From Chloroflexota bacterium (GTDB lineage Bacteria; Chloroflexota; Anaerolineae; Anaerolineales; Anaerolineaceae): a DNA stretch of 64,000 nt. Location: assembly GCA_012517865.1 (NCBI GenBank), contig JAAYUC010000012.1, positions 1 to 64,000 on the forward strand, in the 5' to 3' direction. Under the pieces are notes generated by a model that searched no databases, was not told the origin of the DNA, and worked only from the letters and a program-made list of their open reading frames with translations. Numbering within the stretch: position 1 is the stretch's first letter; each line of letters opens with the position of its first letter. A program made the position numbers and the translations under genes. This document shows, one piece after another, positions 1 to 8,737 of this stretch.

Positions 1-1
1 C

Positions 2-739
2 TATGACCCAGGCGAAGCCAAGAACACCTACGGCACCGGCTGCTTCATGCTCATGAACACCGGCACCAAACCGATCCAGTCCAAGAATGGTCTGCTGACC
101 ACCCTCGGCTACAAGATTGGCAAGGAACCCGCCGTGTACGCTCTGGAAGGCTCCATCGCCATCACCGGCGCTCTCGTGCAGTGGATGCGCGATAACCTCA
201 AGATGATCCAGAAGTCAGCTGACATCGAAGCCCTGGCCAAGACCGTGGACGATGCTGGCGGCATTTACTTCGTGCCCGCCTTCTCCGGTCTCTTCGCTCC
301 CTATTGGAAGAGCGATGCCCGCGGCGCCATCGTTGGCCTGACCCGCTACATCAACGCCGGCCATCTCGCCCGCGCAGTCCTGGAAGCCACTGCTTACCAG
401 ACCCGCGAAGTGCTGGATGCCATGAACCTGGACTCCGGCGTCCCGCTGAAAGCCCTCAAGGTTGACGGCGGCATGGTCTTCAACGAGACCTTGATGCAGT
501 TCCAGGCCGATATCCTGGGCGTGCCCGTAATCCGCCCGACCGTTGCCGAAACCACCGCTCTCGGTGCCGCCTACGCCGCTGGTTTGGCTGTGGGCTTCTG
601 GGAGAAAGTTGACGACCTGCGCGTCAACTGGGGCAAGGACAAGGAATGGGAACCCAAGATGGATCCCGAGACACGCGCCAAACTCTACAAGGGTTGGAAG
701 AAGGCCGTGACCCGCACCTTCGATTGGGTGGAAGCCTAG
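2..739 (+). CDS. glpK: Glycerol kinase, C-terminal part (5' truncated by window edge)
   Basis: FGGY-family kinase that phosphorylates glycerol to glycerol-3-phosphate with ATP in the cytosol. The frame enters from before the window, so about 245 C-terminal residues are present. Visible glycerol kinase hallmarks are [14 protein letters not shown] near the left edge, [12 protein letters not shown] about residue 90 of this fragment, and the late nucleotide-binding glycines ([24 protein letters not shown]). The protein ends with the usual W-x-P-x-M-D family tail. A good terminator follows. DhaM lies 0.5 kb downstream, so this end of the window looks like glycerol/dihydroxyacetone catabolism. Identity is close to certain; only the N-terminus is unseen. 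Confidence 0.95.
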   Translation, partial: YDPGEAKNTYGTGCFMLMNTGTKPIQSKNGLLTTLGYKIGKEPAVYALEGSIAITGALVQWMRDNLKMIQKSADIEALAKTVDDAGGIYFVPAFSGLFAPYWKSDARGAIVGLTRYINAGHLARAVLEATAYQTREVLDAMNLDSGVPLKALKVDGGMVFNETLMQFQADILGVPVIRPTVAETTALGAAYAAGLAVGFWEKVDDLRVNWGKDKEWEPKMDPETRAKLYKGWKKAVTRTFDWVEA

Positions 740-762
740 TCTTCAGATTTTTAGGTTAGAAT

Positions 763-802
763 ACAGGGGCGGCGCGGTTTACACGCCGCCCCTGTCTCTT
801 TT
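763..802 (+). terminator. Rho-independent terminator after glpK
   Basis: A perfect 12-bp stem (763-774 with 784-795), 9-nt loop, then the T-rich run CTCTTTT. The Shine-Dalgarno GGAGGA of the next gene follows directly. Confidence 0.85.
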
Positions 803-813
803 ATGGAGGAAAA

Positions 814-1158
814 ATGAGCAAACAAAGACCGCAGCATAAAAAATCCAGCCAATCCGGAAAACCGTCCTCGGCCGCCAATACCCCGAAAACTCAAAGTAAT
901 AAAGAGCAAACAAATCCTGCCGAGATGAATACACTTCTCAGAAGTCTCAGAGAGCCATGGATCCAAAAGCGCAGCGCGATGATCGCGATTGCCGTTGTCA
1001 GCGTGGCGCTGATGGTTCTGGTGGCCTGGAACATCATCAAAGGCAGCGGAGACTGGGGACAGGGCCTCCTGTGGGGGTTCGTCTTCGGCGCCAGCGTGTG
1101 GTTGGTTTATTACGGTATGAATTGGTTTCATTCCCTGTTCAAAAGTAAAAATAAGTAA
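814..1158 (+). CDS. Small two-helix membrane protein, unknown function
   Basis: 114 residues. The first about 45 are hydrophilic and rich in Lys, Gln, Ser and Asn (low complexity). Two predicted membrane segments follow, about residues 54-75 (MIAIAVVSVALMVLVAW) and 88-108 (LLWGFVFGASVWLVYY), then a short basic tail. The start is supported by GGAGGA at 804-809, 4 nt before ATG. I do not recognise a family. It sits alone between the glpK terminator and dhaM. With no hydrophilic domain of note it could be a small accessory membrane protein; no function is assigned. Confidence 0.7.
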   Translation: MSKQRPQHKKSSQSGKPSSAANTPKTQSNKEQTNPAEMNTLLRSLREPWIQKRSAMIAIAVVSVALMVLVAWNIIKGSGDWGQGLLWGFVFGASVWLVYYGMNWFHSLFKSKNK

Positions 1159-1223
1159 TCATCGTAAAAACACGCTTGTTGTTCCGTTATGATGTGATGT
1201 AAACACAGAGGAAGAGGCAAATC

Positions 1224-1964
1224 ATGGTAAATATTCTGCTGGTCTCCCACAGCCATCAACTCGCGCAGGGTGTTGCCGAGCTTGTGCGCCAGATGGCTCC
1301 CTCAGATACTGTCAAAATTGCTGTTGCCGCTGGCATCGGTGAAGGCAATCAGGAGTTGGGCACCAACGCCGCTGAAATAATGGAAAAATTAATAGAACTG
1401 CAGTCTCCGGACGGAATTCTGGTGCTGATGGACCTGGGCAGCGCGGTGCTGAGCACCGATATGGCCCTGGAAATGTTGGAAGACGACCAGAAAGCCAATA
1501 TCCGCATGTGCCCCGCGCCCTTTGTGGAAGGCGCGATTGCTGCCGGCGTGCAGGCCAATATGGGCGCTGACCTGGACGCCGTCTACCGCGAAGCCATGTC
1601 CGCTTTGCTTGCCAAGCAGGAACAGATTGCCCCTGGCAGCGCCACTCCCGCCGAGCCGGCACAGCCCGCCCCCAGCCCCGAAGCGGCAGACCAGAGCGAG
1701 TTCACCGTTGTGGTTAGCAACGCCTCGGGCCTGCACGCCCGGCCGGCCGCGGTCTTCGCGAAGACCATCAGCAGCTACGACGCGAAAGTGAACGTGACCA
1801 ATCTGAGCGAGAATAAAGGCCCCCTGCTCATCAACGGCCTGATTGCCGTGATGCTGCTGGCCGCCAAAAAAGGCGATACGCTGCGCATTCAGGCGGAAGG
1901 CAGGCAAAAGACTGAGGTACTGGCAGCCCTGGCCGAGCTGTTCAGGAACAATTTCGGCGAGTGA
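1224..1964 (+). CDS. dhaM: DhaM-type phosphocarrier of dihydroxyacetone kinase (EIIA-Man + HPr domains)
   Basis: 246 residues with two domains. Residues 1-130 match the PTS EIIA-mannose fold of DhaM, with the phospho-accepting histidine in VSHSHQL (His9). After an Ala/Pro-rich linker (about 133-158), residues 160-246 are an HPr domain with the active-site motif GLHARPA (His171). In DhaM-dependent systems phosphate passes from EI to HPr to EIIA to DhaL-bound ADP, which drives DhaK phosphorylation of dihydroxyacetone. E. coli DhaM has an extra EI-like domain that is absent here. DhaK and DhaL are not in the window and may lie to the left with glpK. A perfect terminator follows. Confidence 0.88.
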   Translation: MVNILLVSHSHQLAQGVAELVRQMAPSDTVKIAVAAGIGEGNQELGTNAAEIMEKLIELQSPDGILVLMDLGSAVLSTDMALEMLEDDQKANIRMCPAPFVEGAIAAGVQANMGADLDAVYREAMSALLAKQEQIAPGSATPAEPAQPAPSPEAADQSEFTVVVSNASGLHARPAAVFAKTISSYDAKVNVTNLSENKGPLLINGLIAVMLLAAKKGDTLRIQAEGRQKTEVLAALAELFRNNFGE

Positions 1965-1984
1965 TATTCTGGCATAGTAATTGC

Positions 1985-2024
1985 ACGACCTCCGTTAAGC
2001 AATCCATCCGGAGGTCGTTTTTTT
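1985..2024 (+). terminator. Terminator after dhaM whose 3' arm contains the next gene's Shine-Dalgarno
   Basis: A perfect 10-bp stem (1985-1994 with 2009-2018), 14-nt loop, then seven T. The 3' arm includes GGAGG at 2010-2014, 10 nt before the ATG at 2025, so the downstream ribosome site is inside the hairpin. Confidence 0.85.
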
Positions 2025-2834
2025 ATGATGGCGAACGGGAAGAAAAAAACCGCCCTTACCCTGCTGATAATCTTTTTGCTGGCCGACGCGCTTCTCATCG
2101 CGCTCGTCATTCAACGCTACACGGCCAAAGTATCCGCGCCGGCCGAACCTGAAGTCGTTCCGGCACTTAAACCCGTTCAGGCGGAACCCGACCAGCCAAA
2201 ATTCCTCACCGGCGCTCACATGACCTTTTTACCCATCGCGTTCAGTGGCAGCGAGGGGCATGTGGAAATCCTGAACAATTCCTCCCTGTTCATTGAGGAC
2301 GGCAAACAAAAAACTTTGCACATCACCGGTGAAATTGCCAACTTTACCTCGGGCACGATTTCTCATGTCAGCATTAACGCGGTTCTGTATCCGTCCAACG
2401 GCACCAACGCGGTTGCGACCATCCACGGCTCCCCGCTGATGCCAGCCATCGCACCCGGGCAAAAAGCCTGCTTTCACCTTTATTTACAGTCTCCAGCCAG
2501 GTACGAACGTTATGTATTGAGCATCCCTGGGTTTCAGTCCGGCGGAGAGGCAGCGCCAGCGCTGGACCTGGCGAATATTTCCGCGGGCTTTGATAAGTCC
2601 AGCCGCGCTTATGTGCTGAGCGGGCAGGCACTTGCCGGGGACGAAACATCGCTGGCGAACCTGAGAATCGTCGCGACGCTCTACGATGCCGAAGGGAAAG
2701 TGGTTGGCTGCGAGCAAAGCAGCGCTGTTTTTGACAGCGCGAATCCGGCCGAACCCGGTGTTTTCCGCATAAGCTTCGCCAGCCGGGCTGCCCGCAGCGC
2801 CCGGGAGTATAAGCTGGATGTAAGTATCAAATAG
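2025..2834 (+). CDS. Membrane-anchored extracytoplasmic protein, unknown function
   Basis: 269 residues. A Lys-rich start is followed by one hydrophobic segment (about residues 9-32, TALTLLIIFLLADALLIALV), a Pro/Glu/Ala linker (36-58), then a beta-rich region suited to an exported domain. The pattern IEDGKQKTLHITGEIANFTSG with later GQALAGDETS and VVATLYDAEGKVVG-like stretches resembles two FxLyD-like repeats, which occur in surface proteins; this is a tentative resemblance. The start at 2025 (or 2028) is needed to include the anchor, and its only Shine-Dalgarno lies in the preceding terminator hairpin. No partner gene is obvious. Confidence 0.75.
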   Translation: MMANGKKKTALTLLIIFLLADALLIALVIQRYTAKVSAPAEPEVVPALKPVQAEPDQPKFLTGAHMTFLPIAFSGSEGHVEILNNSSLFIEDGKQKTLHITGEIANFTSGTISHVSINAVLYPSNGTNAVATIHGSPLMPAIAPGQKACFHLYLQSPARYERYVLSIPGFQSGGEAAPALDLANISAGFDKSSRAYVLSGQALAGDETSLANLRIVATLYDAEGKVVGCEQSSAVFDSANPAEPGVFRISFASRAARSAREYKLDVSIK

Positions 2835-2844
2835 GCTGAAGGCT

Positions 2845-2875
2845 CGCGCCATTCCGGCGCGCAGCGCAGTTTTTT
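2845..2875 (+). terminator. Weak hairpin plus T-run after the membrane-anchored protein gene
   Basis: A 6-bp G/C stem (2845-2850 with 2856-2861) is followed after 8 nt by TTTTTT at 2870-2875. The spacing to the T-run is long, so termination is only probable. Confidence 0.4.
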
Positions 2876-3033
2876 CATCAGGCAACTCAGCCTTGTCGGT
2901 CGCAAGCGCGCAGGTCAGCCCTCCTTACACAGGCGGGTAATTTTCCTCTCCAATCACTGATGTTCATTTCAGGCGGCGTTCAGGGCGGATTTTCCTCCCA
3001 CAACCGCGTAAAGACCTTTTTCTCCATTTTGTC

Positions 3034-3062
3034 TTGACAAGATGTCCGTCCGGGAATATAGT
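3034..3062 (+). promoter_or_regulatory. Sigma-70-type promoter of the MarR/ABC exporter operon
   Basis: TTGACA at 3034-3039, 17-bp spacer, TATAGT at 3057-3062. This is near-consensus and lies 33 nt upstream of the MarR start. Confidence 0.85.
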
Positions 3063-3071
3063 TCAGCCTGT

Positions 3072-3092
3072 TTAACTATTAAGCGAGGTTAA
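3072..3092. promoter_or_regulatory. Possible MarR operator in the leader
   Basis: TTAAC (3072-3076) and GTTAA (3088-3092) form a short inverted repeat with an 11-bp spacer. TTAA-CTA-TTAA also lies inside it. It sits between the promoter and the MarR start, where an autorepressor would act. The arms are short, so this is tentative. Confidence 0.35.
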
Positions 3093-3094
3093 TT

Positions 3095-3547
3095 GTGTCT
3101 GATGCCCTTTTCCCTTTGATGTACGCGTACGCGGAAAGAGCGATGAAACTTTCTATGGCTGCCATCCGGCAGTTCAGCCGACAGAACGAGCTTTCGCCGG
3201 CGCAAATCAACGCGCTTTTCTACCTGCTGGATTCCCCGCACGCGTCGATTAACGGTTTTGCCTGCCATTTTGGCTTCAGCAAAGCTGCCGCCTCCCAGGC
3301 GGTAGACCGCCTGGTGGAACGCGGGCTGGTAAGCCGGGAAACCAATCCCGCCGACCGGCGCGTCAAGCAGCTCTGTCTCACCGCGCTGGGTAAAGAAAAA
3401 GTCGCCCAGGCCAGCCAGGCCAGGCGGGCCTGGTTGAACGACCTGATTGCGAGCTTTTCGCCGGAACAAAAGGCCGCCTTGCAGCCCGCTTTTCAAATCT
3501 TGCTTGAAGGAATGAACACTGTTTTTTCAGGATTCAATTTTTCGTAA
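3095..3547 (+). CDS. MarR-family transcriptional regulator
   Basis: 150 residues, normal for MarR. The winged-helix DNA-binding region spans about residues 35-100: LSPAQINALFYLL, the recognition helix FSKAAASQAVDRLVERGLV, then the wing NPADRRVKQLCLTALGKE, which carries the conserved D-R-R. The start is GTG at 3095 with GAGG 6 nt upstream. It is the first gene of an operon whose next two genes encode a heterodimeric ABC exporter 21 nt downstream. The family often represses efflux pumps until a phenolic or hydrophobic ligand binds, so local control of the exporter is the natural inference. Confidence 0.92.
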   Translation: MSDALFPLMYAYAERAMKLSMAAIRQFSRQNELSPAQINALFYLLDSPHASINGFACHFGFSKAAASQAVDRLVERGLVSRETNPADRRVKQLCLTALGKEKVAQASQARRAWLNDLIASFSPEQKAALQPAFQILLEGMNTVFSGFNFS

Positions 3548-3568
3548 TACTTCTACCTGGATACATTT

Positions 3569-5812
3569 ATGAAGCGACTCTTACCTTACATTAAACCTTA
3601 CTGGCCTCTCATTCTGCTGGCTTTGGGCCTTTTGTATGTGATGGCCAGCACCGACCTTGCCCTGCCGGATTACCTTTCCCAAATCATCAATATCGGCATT
3701 CAGCAAAATGGCGTCGACACGCCTGTTCCCGAGGTTATTCGCGCCTCTTCTTTGGAAAATATGGCCCTATTTCAATCTGAACAGGATAAAGCGGTCATAG
3801 CAGACGCGTATCATCCGGTCGAGCCTGGCAGCGCCGAATATGCTTCCCTGTCCGAACGCTTCCCCGCGCTTGGACAGGAGCCAGTCTACGCCCTGAAACC
3901 GCTGGACGCGAGCGCCGCAGCCGCCCTTGAGCAGGCCATGACCAAACCCCTGGTTATCCTGTACGGCTTTCAAATGATGGAGCAAAACCCGCAGCAGGCG
4001 GCCGCTCTGCTCAGCCCGGAGCTGGCCGAAAGGCTGAAATCCCTGCCGCAGGGCGCCAACCTGCTCACGCTGCTGACACAGCTGCCAGAAGCGCAGGCAG
4101 CCGAAATGAAAAACGCCATCACGCGCCATCTGAGCACTCTGGAGGGAACCATTTTGCGCCAGATGGCGGTGCGGGCGGTCGGCAATGAATATTCAGCGCT
4201 TGGATTCAACCTGCAAAAGAATCAGACCAGTTACATTCTGCGCATTGGCGCGCGCATGGTCTTGATGGCGCTGCTTGCGGTCGCGACTTCAATCATGGTC
4301 AGCTACCTTGCCTCGCGCACTTCCGCCGGCGTGGCGCGCGATATCCGCGCGGCTGTGTTCGAAAAAGTGGCCGGGTTCTCCAGCGCCGAGTTCAACAATT
4401 TTTCTACCAACACGCTGATTACCCGCACGACCAACGACGTCGGCCAGGTTCAGCAGGTCATCTTCATGGTCATACGCATGGCGTTCACCGCCCCGATGAT
4501 TGGCATCGGCGGGGTCATTCGCGCGATTGATAAGAGCCCGAATATGTGGTGGCTGATTGCCCTGGCTGTTGCCATTCTGGTGATGTTCATTATGCTGGCA
4601 TTCGCGCTGGCGCTGCCAAAATTCAAAATCATGCAAAACCTGGTGGACCGCATGAATCTCGTCATCCGTGAAAATCTTTCCGGCTTGATGGTGGTGCGCG
4701 CCTTCAACAAACAGGATTTTGAGGAACAGCGTTTTGATAAGGCCAACCGCGAAGTCACCGGCACGCTGCGCTTCATTGGTCGGGTAATGACCACCATGTT
4801 CCCGATTATCAACCTGATTATGACTGGCTTAAGCGTGGCCATCATTTGGGTTGGCGCGCGCGAAGTCGCGCAGTCCACGCTGCAGGTTGGCAACCTGATT
4901 GCTTTCATGCAGTATTCCGCCCAGATTATGTTTTCATTCATGAACCTCTCTATGCTGTTCATCTTCATCCCGCGCGCGGCAATTTCCGGAGACCGCATCG
5001 CTGATGTGCTCGAGACTCCCATTCTGATTCGCGACCCCCAAGAGCCGCAGCAGCTTCCAAAGCCGGTGCAGGGAAAGGTGGAATTTATCGACGTTGACTT
5101 CCGTTATCCAGACGCGGAAGTGGACGTGTTGCACGACATCAGCTTTACAGCGCTTCCCGGTCAGGTCACCGCGCTGATTGGCTCTACCGGCAGCGGCAAA
5201 TCCACCGTCGTCAACCTGATTCCGCGCTTCTTCGAGGTCAGCAAAGGGAGTATCCGCATAGACGGCGTGGATATCCGCAGCCTGAAACAGCGCGACTTGC
5301 GCGCGCAAATTGGCTTTGTGCCGCAAAAGGGACTGCTTTTCAGTGGAACAATTGACAGCAACATGCGCCTTGGCGACCCCAACGCGGATGAAGCCGTCAT
5401 TCGCGAGGCGATTGAAATCGCCCAGGCCGCAGATTTTGTGTATGGAAAACCCGAGCAGCTGAATGCTGAAGTTTCGCAGGGAGGGACGAATTTCTCCGGC
5501 GGCCAAAAGCAAAGGCTCTCAATCGCCCGCGCGCTGGTAAAGAAACCGCCGATTTATATCTTTGACGACAGCTTTTCCGCGCTGGACTTTAAGACGGATG
5601 CCGCTTTGCGGAAGGAACTGAAAAAGAAAGTCGGAGCGAGCACAGTCCTGATTGTGACCCAGCGCGTCGCCACTGCCAAAAATTCAGACCAAATCCTCGT
5701 TTTGGAGAACGGCAGACTGGTTGGCCAGGGCACGCATCAGGAACTGATGAAAACCTGCCAGACCTATCAGGAAATTGCCAGCTCGCAGCTCAGCCAGGAG
5801 GAATTGGCATGA
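3569..5812 (+). CDS. ABC exporter half-transporter with degenerate ATPase site and large extracytoplasmic insert
   Basis: 747 residues; type IV ABC exporters usually have about 580-600. The excess is an insert of about 160 residues (roughly 55-215) between the first and second membrane helices, rich in Ala, Leu and Glu. The membrane domain continues to about 470. The ATPase domain has Walker A GSTGSGKST (about 536-546) and a canonical signature SGGQ (643-646). Walker B is FDDS: Asp667 replaces the catalytic Glu. The H-loop residue is Gln698 (TQR) instead of His. These changes mark the degenerate-site half of a heterodimer. It overlaps the next gene by 4 bp. The likely role is drug or lipid export; the substrate is unknown. 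Confidence 0.93.
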   Translation: MKRLLPYIKPYWPLILLALGLLYVMASTDLALPDYLSQIINIGIQQNGVDTPVPEVIRASSLENMALFQSEQDKAVIADAYHPVEPGSAEYASLSERFPALGQEPVYALKPLDASAAAALEQAMTKPLVILYGFQMMEQNPQQAAALLSPELAERLKSLPQGANLLTLLTQLPEAQAAEMKNAITRHLSTLEGTILRQMAVRAVGNEYSALGFNLQKNQTSYILRIGARMVLMALLAVATSIMVSYLASRTSAGVARDIRAAVFEKVAGFSSAEFNNFSTNTLITRTTNDVGQVQQVIFMVIRMAFTAPMIGIGGVIRAIDKSPNMWWLIALAVAILVMFIMLAFALALPKFKIMQNLVDRMNLVIRENLSGLMVVRAFNKQDFEEQRFDKANREVTGTLRFIGRVMTTMFPIINLIMTGLSVAIIWVGAREVAQSTLQVGNLIAFMQYSAQIMFSFMNLSMLFIFIPRAAISGDRIADVLETPILIRDPQEPQQLPKPVQGKVEFIDVDFRYPDAEVDVLHDISFTALPGQVTALIGSTGSGKSTVVNLIPRFFEVSKGSIRIDGVDIRSLKQRDLRAQIGFVPQKGLLFSGTIDSNMRLGDPNADEAVIREAIEIAQAADFVYGKPEQLNAEVSQGGTNFSGGQKQRLSIARALVKKPPIYIFDDSFSALDFKTDAALRKELKKKVGASTVLIVTQRVATAKNSDQILVLENGRLVGQGTHQELMKTCQTYQEIASSQLSQEELA

Positions 5813-7719
5813 ACAACCAAAAGCAGCCTGAAGTCAAAAAACCAGCAGAAGTCGGCGGCGCCCAACCGCCAGTAAAACGCATCCCCTCGCCTTCCATGCA
5901 ACGCGGAGGCGGACCGGCCGCCTTGATGCCCGGCGAAAAAGCCCGCAATTTCAAAGCCAGCATGAAGCAGCTGCTGGCCTATCTGGGCAAATACAAGCTT
6001 GCCATCCTGGTTGTAATGCTCATCGCCTCGGTTTCTGTGGTCTTCTCCATTTTTGGGCCCAAGATTCTCGGTCAGGCCACCACAGCGCTTTACGAAGGCG
6101 TATCGCGGATGATTGCCGGCGACCCGCGCGGAATTGATTTCGCGGAAATCAGCCGCTTCCTGCTGCGGGTTCTCGCGCTCTACCTCGGGTCAGCTCTCCT
6201 GGATGTCATCCAGGGTTTCATGATGACCTCCATTTCCGCTGATATTACCTACCGCTTCCGCAAGGAAATCGCGGAGAAGATTAACCGCCTGCCCTTAAGC
6301 TTCTTTGACCACATCACCCACGGCGAAGTGCTCTCGCGCATCACCAACGATGTGGATACCATCAGCCAGACCCTTAACCAGAGCCTTTCACAGATGATTA
6401 CCTCACTGGTGAGCGTCATCGGCATTCTGATTATGATGTTCACCATCAATGTGCAGATGACCCTTATCGCGCTGACCATCGTGCCGCTTTCGCTTTTGAT
6501 TATCCGCTATGTGGTCAAACACTCACAGCGGTATTTCCGCAAGCAGCAGGAATACCTCGGCCATGTCAACGGACACATTGAGGAAGTTTACAGCGGTCAC
6601 ATTGTCATCAAAGCCTTTAATGGCGAAGCAGAGAGCATTGCCAAGATGAAAGCGCTGAACGAAACGCTGTACGACAGCGCCTGGAAATCCCAACTGCACT
6701 CGGCGTTCATCATGCCAACGATGCGCTTCATTGGCAACCTGGGCTACGTGGCAGTTGCAATTTTGGGCGGTTATCTGGTCATCCGTAAAGAATTGAGCAT
6801 TGGCAACATCCAGGCTTTCATCCAATACATGCGCAGCTTCCAACAGCCGCTGATGAACATCGCGAACATCTCGAACATCCTTCAGCAAACCGCCGCGGCA
6901 GCAGAACGTGTGTTTGAGTTTCTCAACGAACCCGAAGAAAGCCCCGATCCCGCCGAACCGCTGGTTCCTGGCGAGATTAAAGGCGCGGTGGAGTTTCGCA
7001 ATGTGCGCTTTGGATACGATCCCGACAGAATCATTATCAAGGATTTCTCGGTCAAGGTTGAACCAGGCCAGCAAATCGCGATTGTCGGCCCTACCGGCGC
7101 GGGCAAGACCACCCTGGTGAAACTGCTGATGCGCTTCTATGAACTCAACAGCGGTCAGATACTCATCGACGGTGTGGATATCACCCGCTTCAGGCGGGCG
7201 GACCTGCGTAACATTTTTGGCATGGTGCTGCAGGATACCTGGCTCTACAACGGCACAATTCGCGAGAATATCCGTTACGGCAGCCAGAACGCCAGCGATG
7301 AAGATGTGGTGCGGGCGGCCGATACGGCGTACGCGGACCACTTTATCCGCACGCTCCCCGGCGGGTATAACATGCTTCTGAATGAAGACGCGACCAATAT
7401 CTCCGCCGGCCAGAAACAGCTGCTCACAATTGCACGGGCAGTGCTTTCCGACCCCGCCATACTCATCCTGGATGAGGCGACCAGTTCGGTGGACACGCGC
7501 ACGGAAGTTTTGATTCAAAAAGCCATGAATAAACTGATGCAGGGGCGCACCAGCTTTATCATCGCCCACCGGCTTTCCACCATCCGCAACGCGGACCGCA
7601 TTCTGGTGCTGCGCGACGGAGATATCGTTGAACAGGGCAAACACGAAGAATTGCTGGCGCAAAACGGCTTTTACGCTGAGCTTTACAACAGCCAGTTTGT
7701 GCTGCAGACGAATTATTAA
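5809..7719 (+). CDS. ABC exporter half-transporter, catalytic-Glu partner
   Basis: 636 residues. A basic, Pro-rich N-terminal extension (about 1-50) precedes the six-helix membrane domain (about 62-370). The ATPase domain has Walker A GPTGAGKTT, Walker B LILDEATSS with catalytic Glu556, and the H-loop His587 (IAHRLST). Its signature is SAGQ (532-535), in place of SGGQ. That altered signature faces the degenerate Walker site of the preceding protein, and this protein's intact site faces the partner's canonical signature. The pair therefore fits the asymmetric heterodimers typified by TM287/288 and BmrCD. The start ATG overlaps the upstream stop (ATGA), implying translational coupling. A strong terminator follows. 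Confidence 0.94.
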   Translation: MNNQKQPEVKKPAEVGGAQPPVKRIPSPSMQRGGGPAALMPGEKARNFKASMKQLLAYLGKYKLAILVVMLIASVSVVFSIFGPKILGQATTALYEGVSRMIAGDPRGIDFAEISRFLLRVLALYLGSALLDVIQGFMMTSISADITYRFRKEIAEKINRLPLSFFDHITHGEVLSRITNDVDTISQTLNQSLSQMITSLVSVIGILIMMFTINVQMTLIALTIVPLSLLIIRYVVKHSQRYFRKQQEYLGHVNGHIEEVYSGHIVIKAFNGEAESIAKMKALNETLYDSAWKSQLHSAFIMPTMRFIGNLGYVAVAILGGYLVIRKELSIGNIQAFIQYMRSFQQPLMNIANISNILQQTAAAAERVFEFLNEPEESPDPAEPLVPGEIKGAVEFRNVRFGYDPDRIIIKDFSVKVEPGQQIAIVGPTGAGKTTLVKLLMRFYELNSGQILIDGVDITRFRRADLRNIFGMVLQDTWLYNGTIRENIRYGSQNASDEDVVRAADTAYADHFIRTLPGGYNMLLNEDATNISAGQKQLLTIARAVLSDPAILILDEATSSVDTRTEVLIQKAMNKLMQGRTSFIIAHRLSTIRNADRILVLRDGDIVEQGKHEELLAQNGFYAELYNSQFVLQTNY

Positions 7720-7743
7720 TCTGAGAGACCGTTCGCAAATCAG

Positions 7744-7782
7744 GCGGGGGTTTGCCAATTCAGGGCAGACCCCCGCGTTTTT
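7744..7782 (+). terminator. Rho-independent terminator closing the ABC exporter operon
   Basis: A 13-bp stem with one mismatch (7744-7756 with 7764-7776), 7-nt loop, then GTTTTT. Confidence 0.9.
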
Positions 7783-7786
7783 CAAG

Positions 7787-7792
7787 TAAAAT
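7787..7792 (+). promoter_or_regulatory. -10 element 6 nt before the start codon: probable leaderless promoter
   Basis: TAAAAT at 7787-7792 is followed by 6 nt and the ATG at 7799. No Shine-Dalgarno fits between, so transcription would begin at or near the A of ATG. No clear -35 element is visible. Confidence 0.5.
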
Positions 7793-7798
7793 ATTGGC

Positions 7799-8737
7799 AT
7801 GATCATCACGCTCACCCCAAACCCAAGTGTTGATCGAACCCTGAAAATCGCCCGGCTTCGTTTTAATGAGAACCTGCGCACCCACGATATTCGTGTGGAT
7901 TGGGGCGGAAAGGGTTTCAACGTCTCGCGCGCGCTGCGAATACTCAACCAGGAAACATTGGCTCTGGCCTGGGTCGGCGGCGGAACCGGCAGGATGCTGG
8001 AAGAGGGGCTGCAAAAGCTTGGTATCCGCACAGACTTTGTCTGGGTCCCGGAAGACACCCGCACCAACACCCTGGCGATGGAAGACGCCGGCGAATGGTA
8101 TATCAGGTTGATTGAACCCGGCCCGCATATTCCGGAAGCCGCGATTCAGGCGCTTTTGGATAAAGCCGAAGCCTACGCGAACCCCAATGATATCTGGGTG
8201 GCTTCCGGCAGCTTACCGCAGGATGTGCCAGACGACTTTTACGCCCGCCTGATTCGCCTGCTCAAAGAGAAAGGCGTGCGTTTGTGCTTTGACACGAATG
8301 ATAATCCCTTCAGAATCGGGGCTGCCGAGGCTCCTTTTTTGGTAAAACCGGACCTGGCGGAAGTCGCGAATATCACCGGCATAAACGTCGCCAATTACGA
8401 GGATGCCAAGCGGGCCGCGCTGCCCTTCCTGCGCATGGGCGTACAGCACGTGGCTATTTCCATTGGCAGCCTGGGCGTACTGTTGGCATCTCAAAACAAA
8501 ATTGTCCTGGCAATGCCCCCAAAAATGGCCCCGCGCAATGTGACCGGCGCGGGAGACACGATTATGGCAGGCCTGGCTTACGGGTTTTCACAAAACATGC
8601 CGCTGAACGAAATCGCCCTGTGGGCTGCCGCTTTTGGAGCGGTGGTCATTTCCACCGAGTGGCTGGCTTCTGTTTCCCCTACGGACTTGCAGGAAATGCT
8701 TCCCCGCGTGGAAGTGCGCACAGTCAATGTGATGTAA
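7799..8737 (+). CDS. PfkB-family sugar-phosphate kinase (1-phosphofructokinase / tagatose-6-phosphate kinase type)
   Basis: 312 residues, normal for the FruK/LacC branch. The N-terminus MIITLTPNPSVDRTL is the hallmark of hexose-phosphate kinases of this branch. WGGKGFNVSRAL is the substrate/di-glycine motif, and the C-terminal NVTGAGDTIMAGLAYG is PfkB signature 2 with the catalytic Asp of GAGD. It should phosphorylate a sugar phosphate such as fructose-1-phosphate or tagatose-6-phosphate; sequence alone does not separate these. No PTS fructose permease adjoins it. It sits alone between a terminator and the promoter of the sugar ABC importer. Its mRNA appears leaderless. Confidence 0.88.
   Translation: MIITLTPNPSVDRTLKIARLRFNENLRTHDIRVDWGGKGFNVSRALRILNQETLALAWVGGGTGRMLEEGLQKLGIRTDFVWVPEDTRTNTLAMEDAGEWYIRLIEPGPHIPEAAIQALLDKAEAYANPNDIWVASGSLPQDVPDDFYARLIRLLKEKGVRLCFDTNDNPFRIGAAEAPFLVKPDLAEVANITGINVANYEDAKRAALPFLRMGVQHVAISIGSLGVLLASQNKIVLAMPPKMAPRNVTGAGDTIMAGLAYGFSQNMPLNEIALWAAAFGAVVISTEWLASVSPTDLQEMLPRVEVRTVNVM

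Noticed and set aside
6523..8070. Long open frame (515 codons) on the minus strand
   Set aside because: It lies antisense across the well-supported ABC exporter and PfkB-family genes, has no family features, and reflects codon bias.
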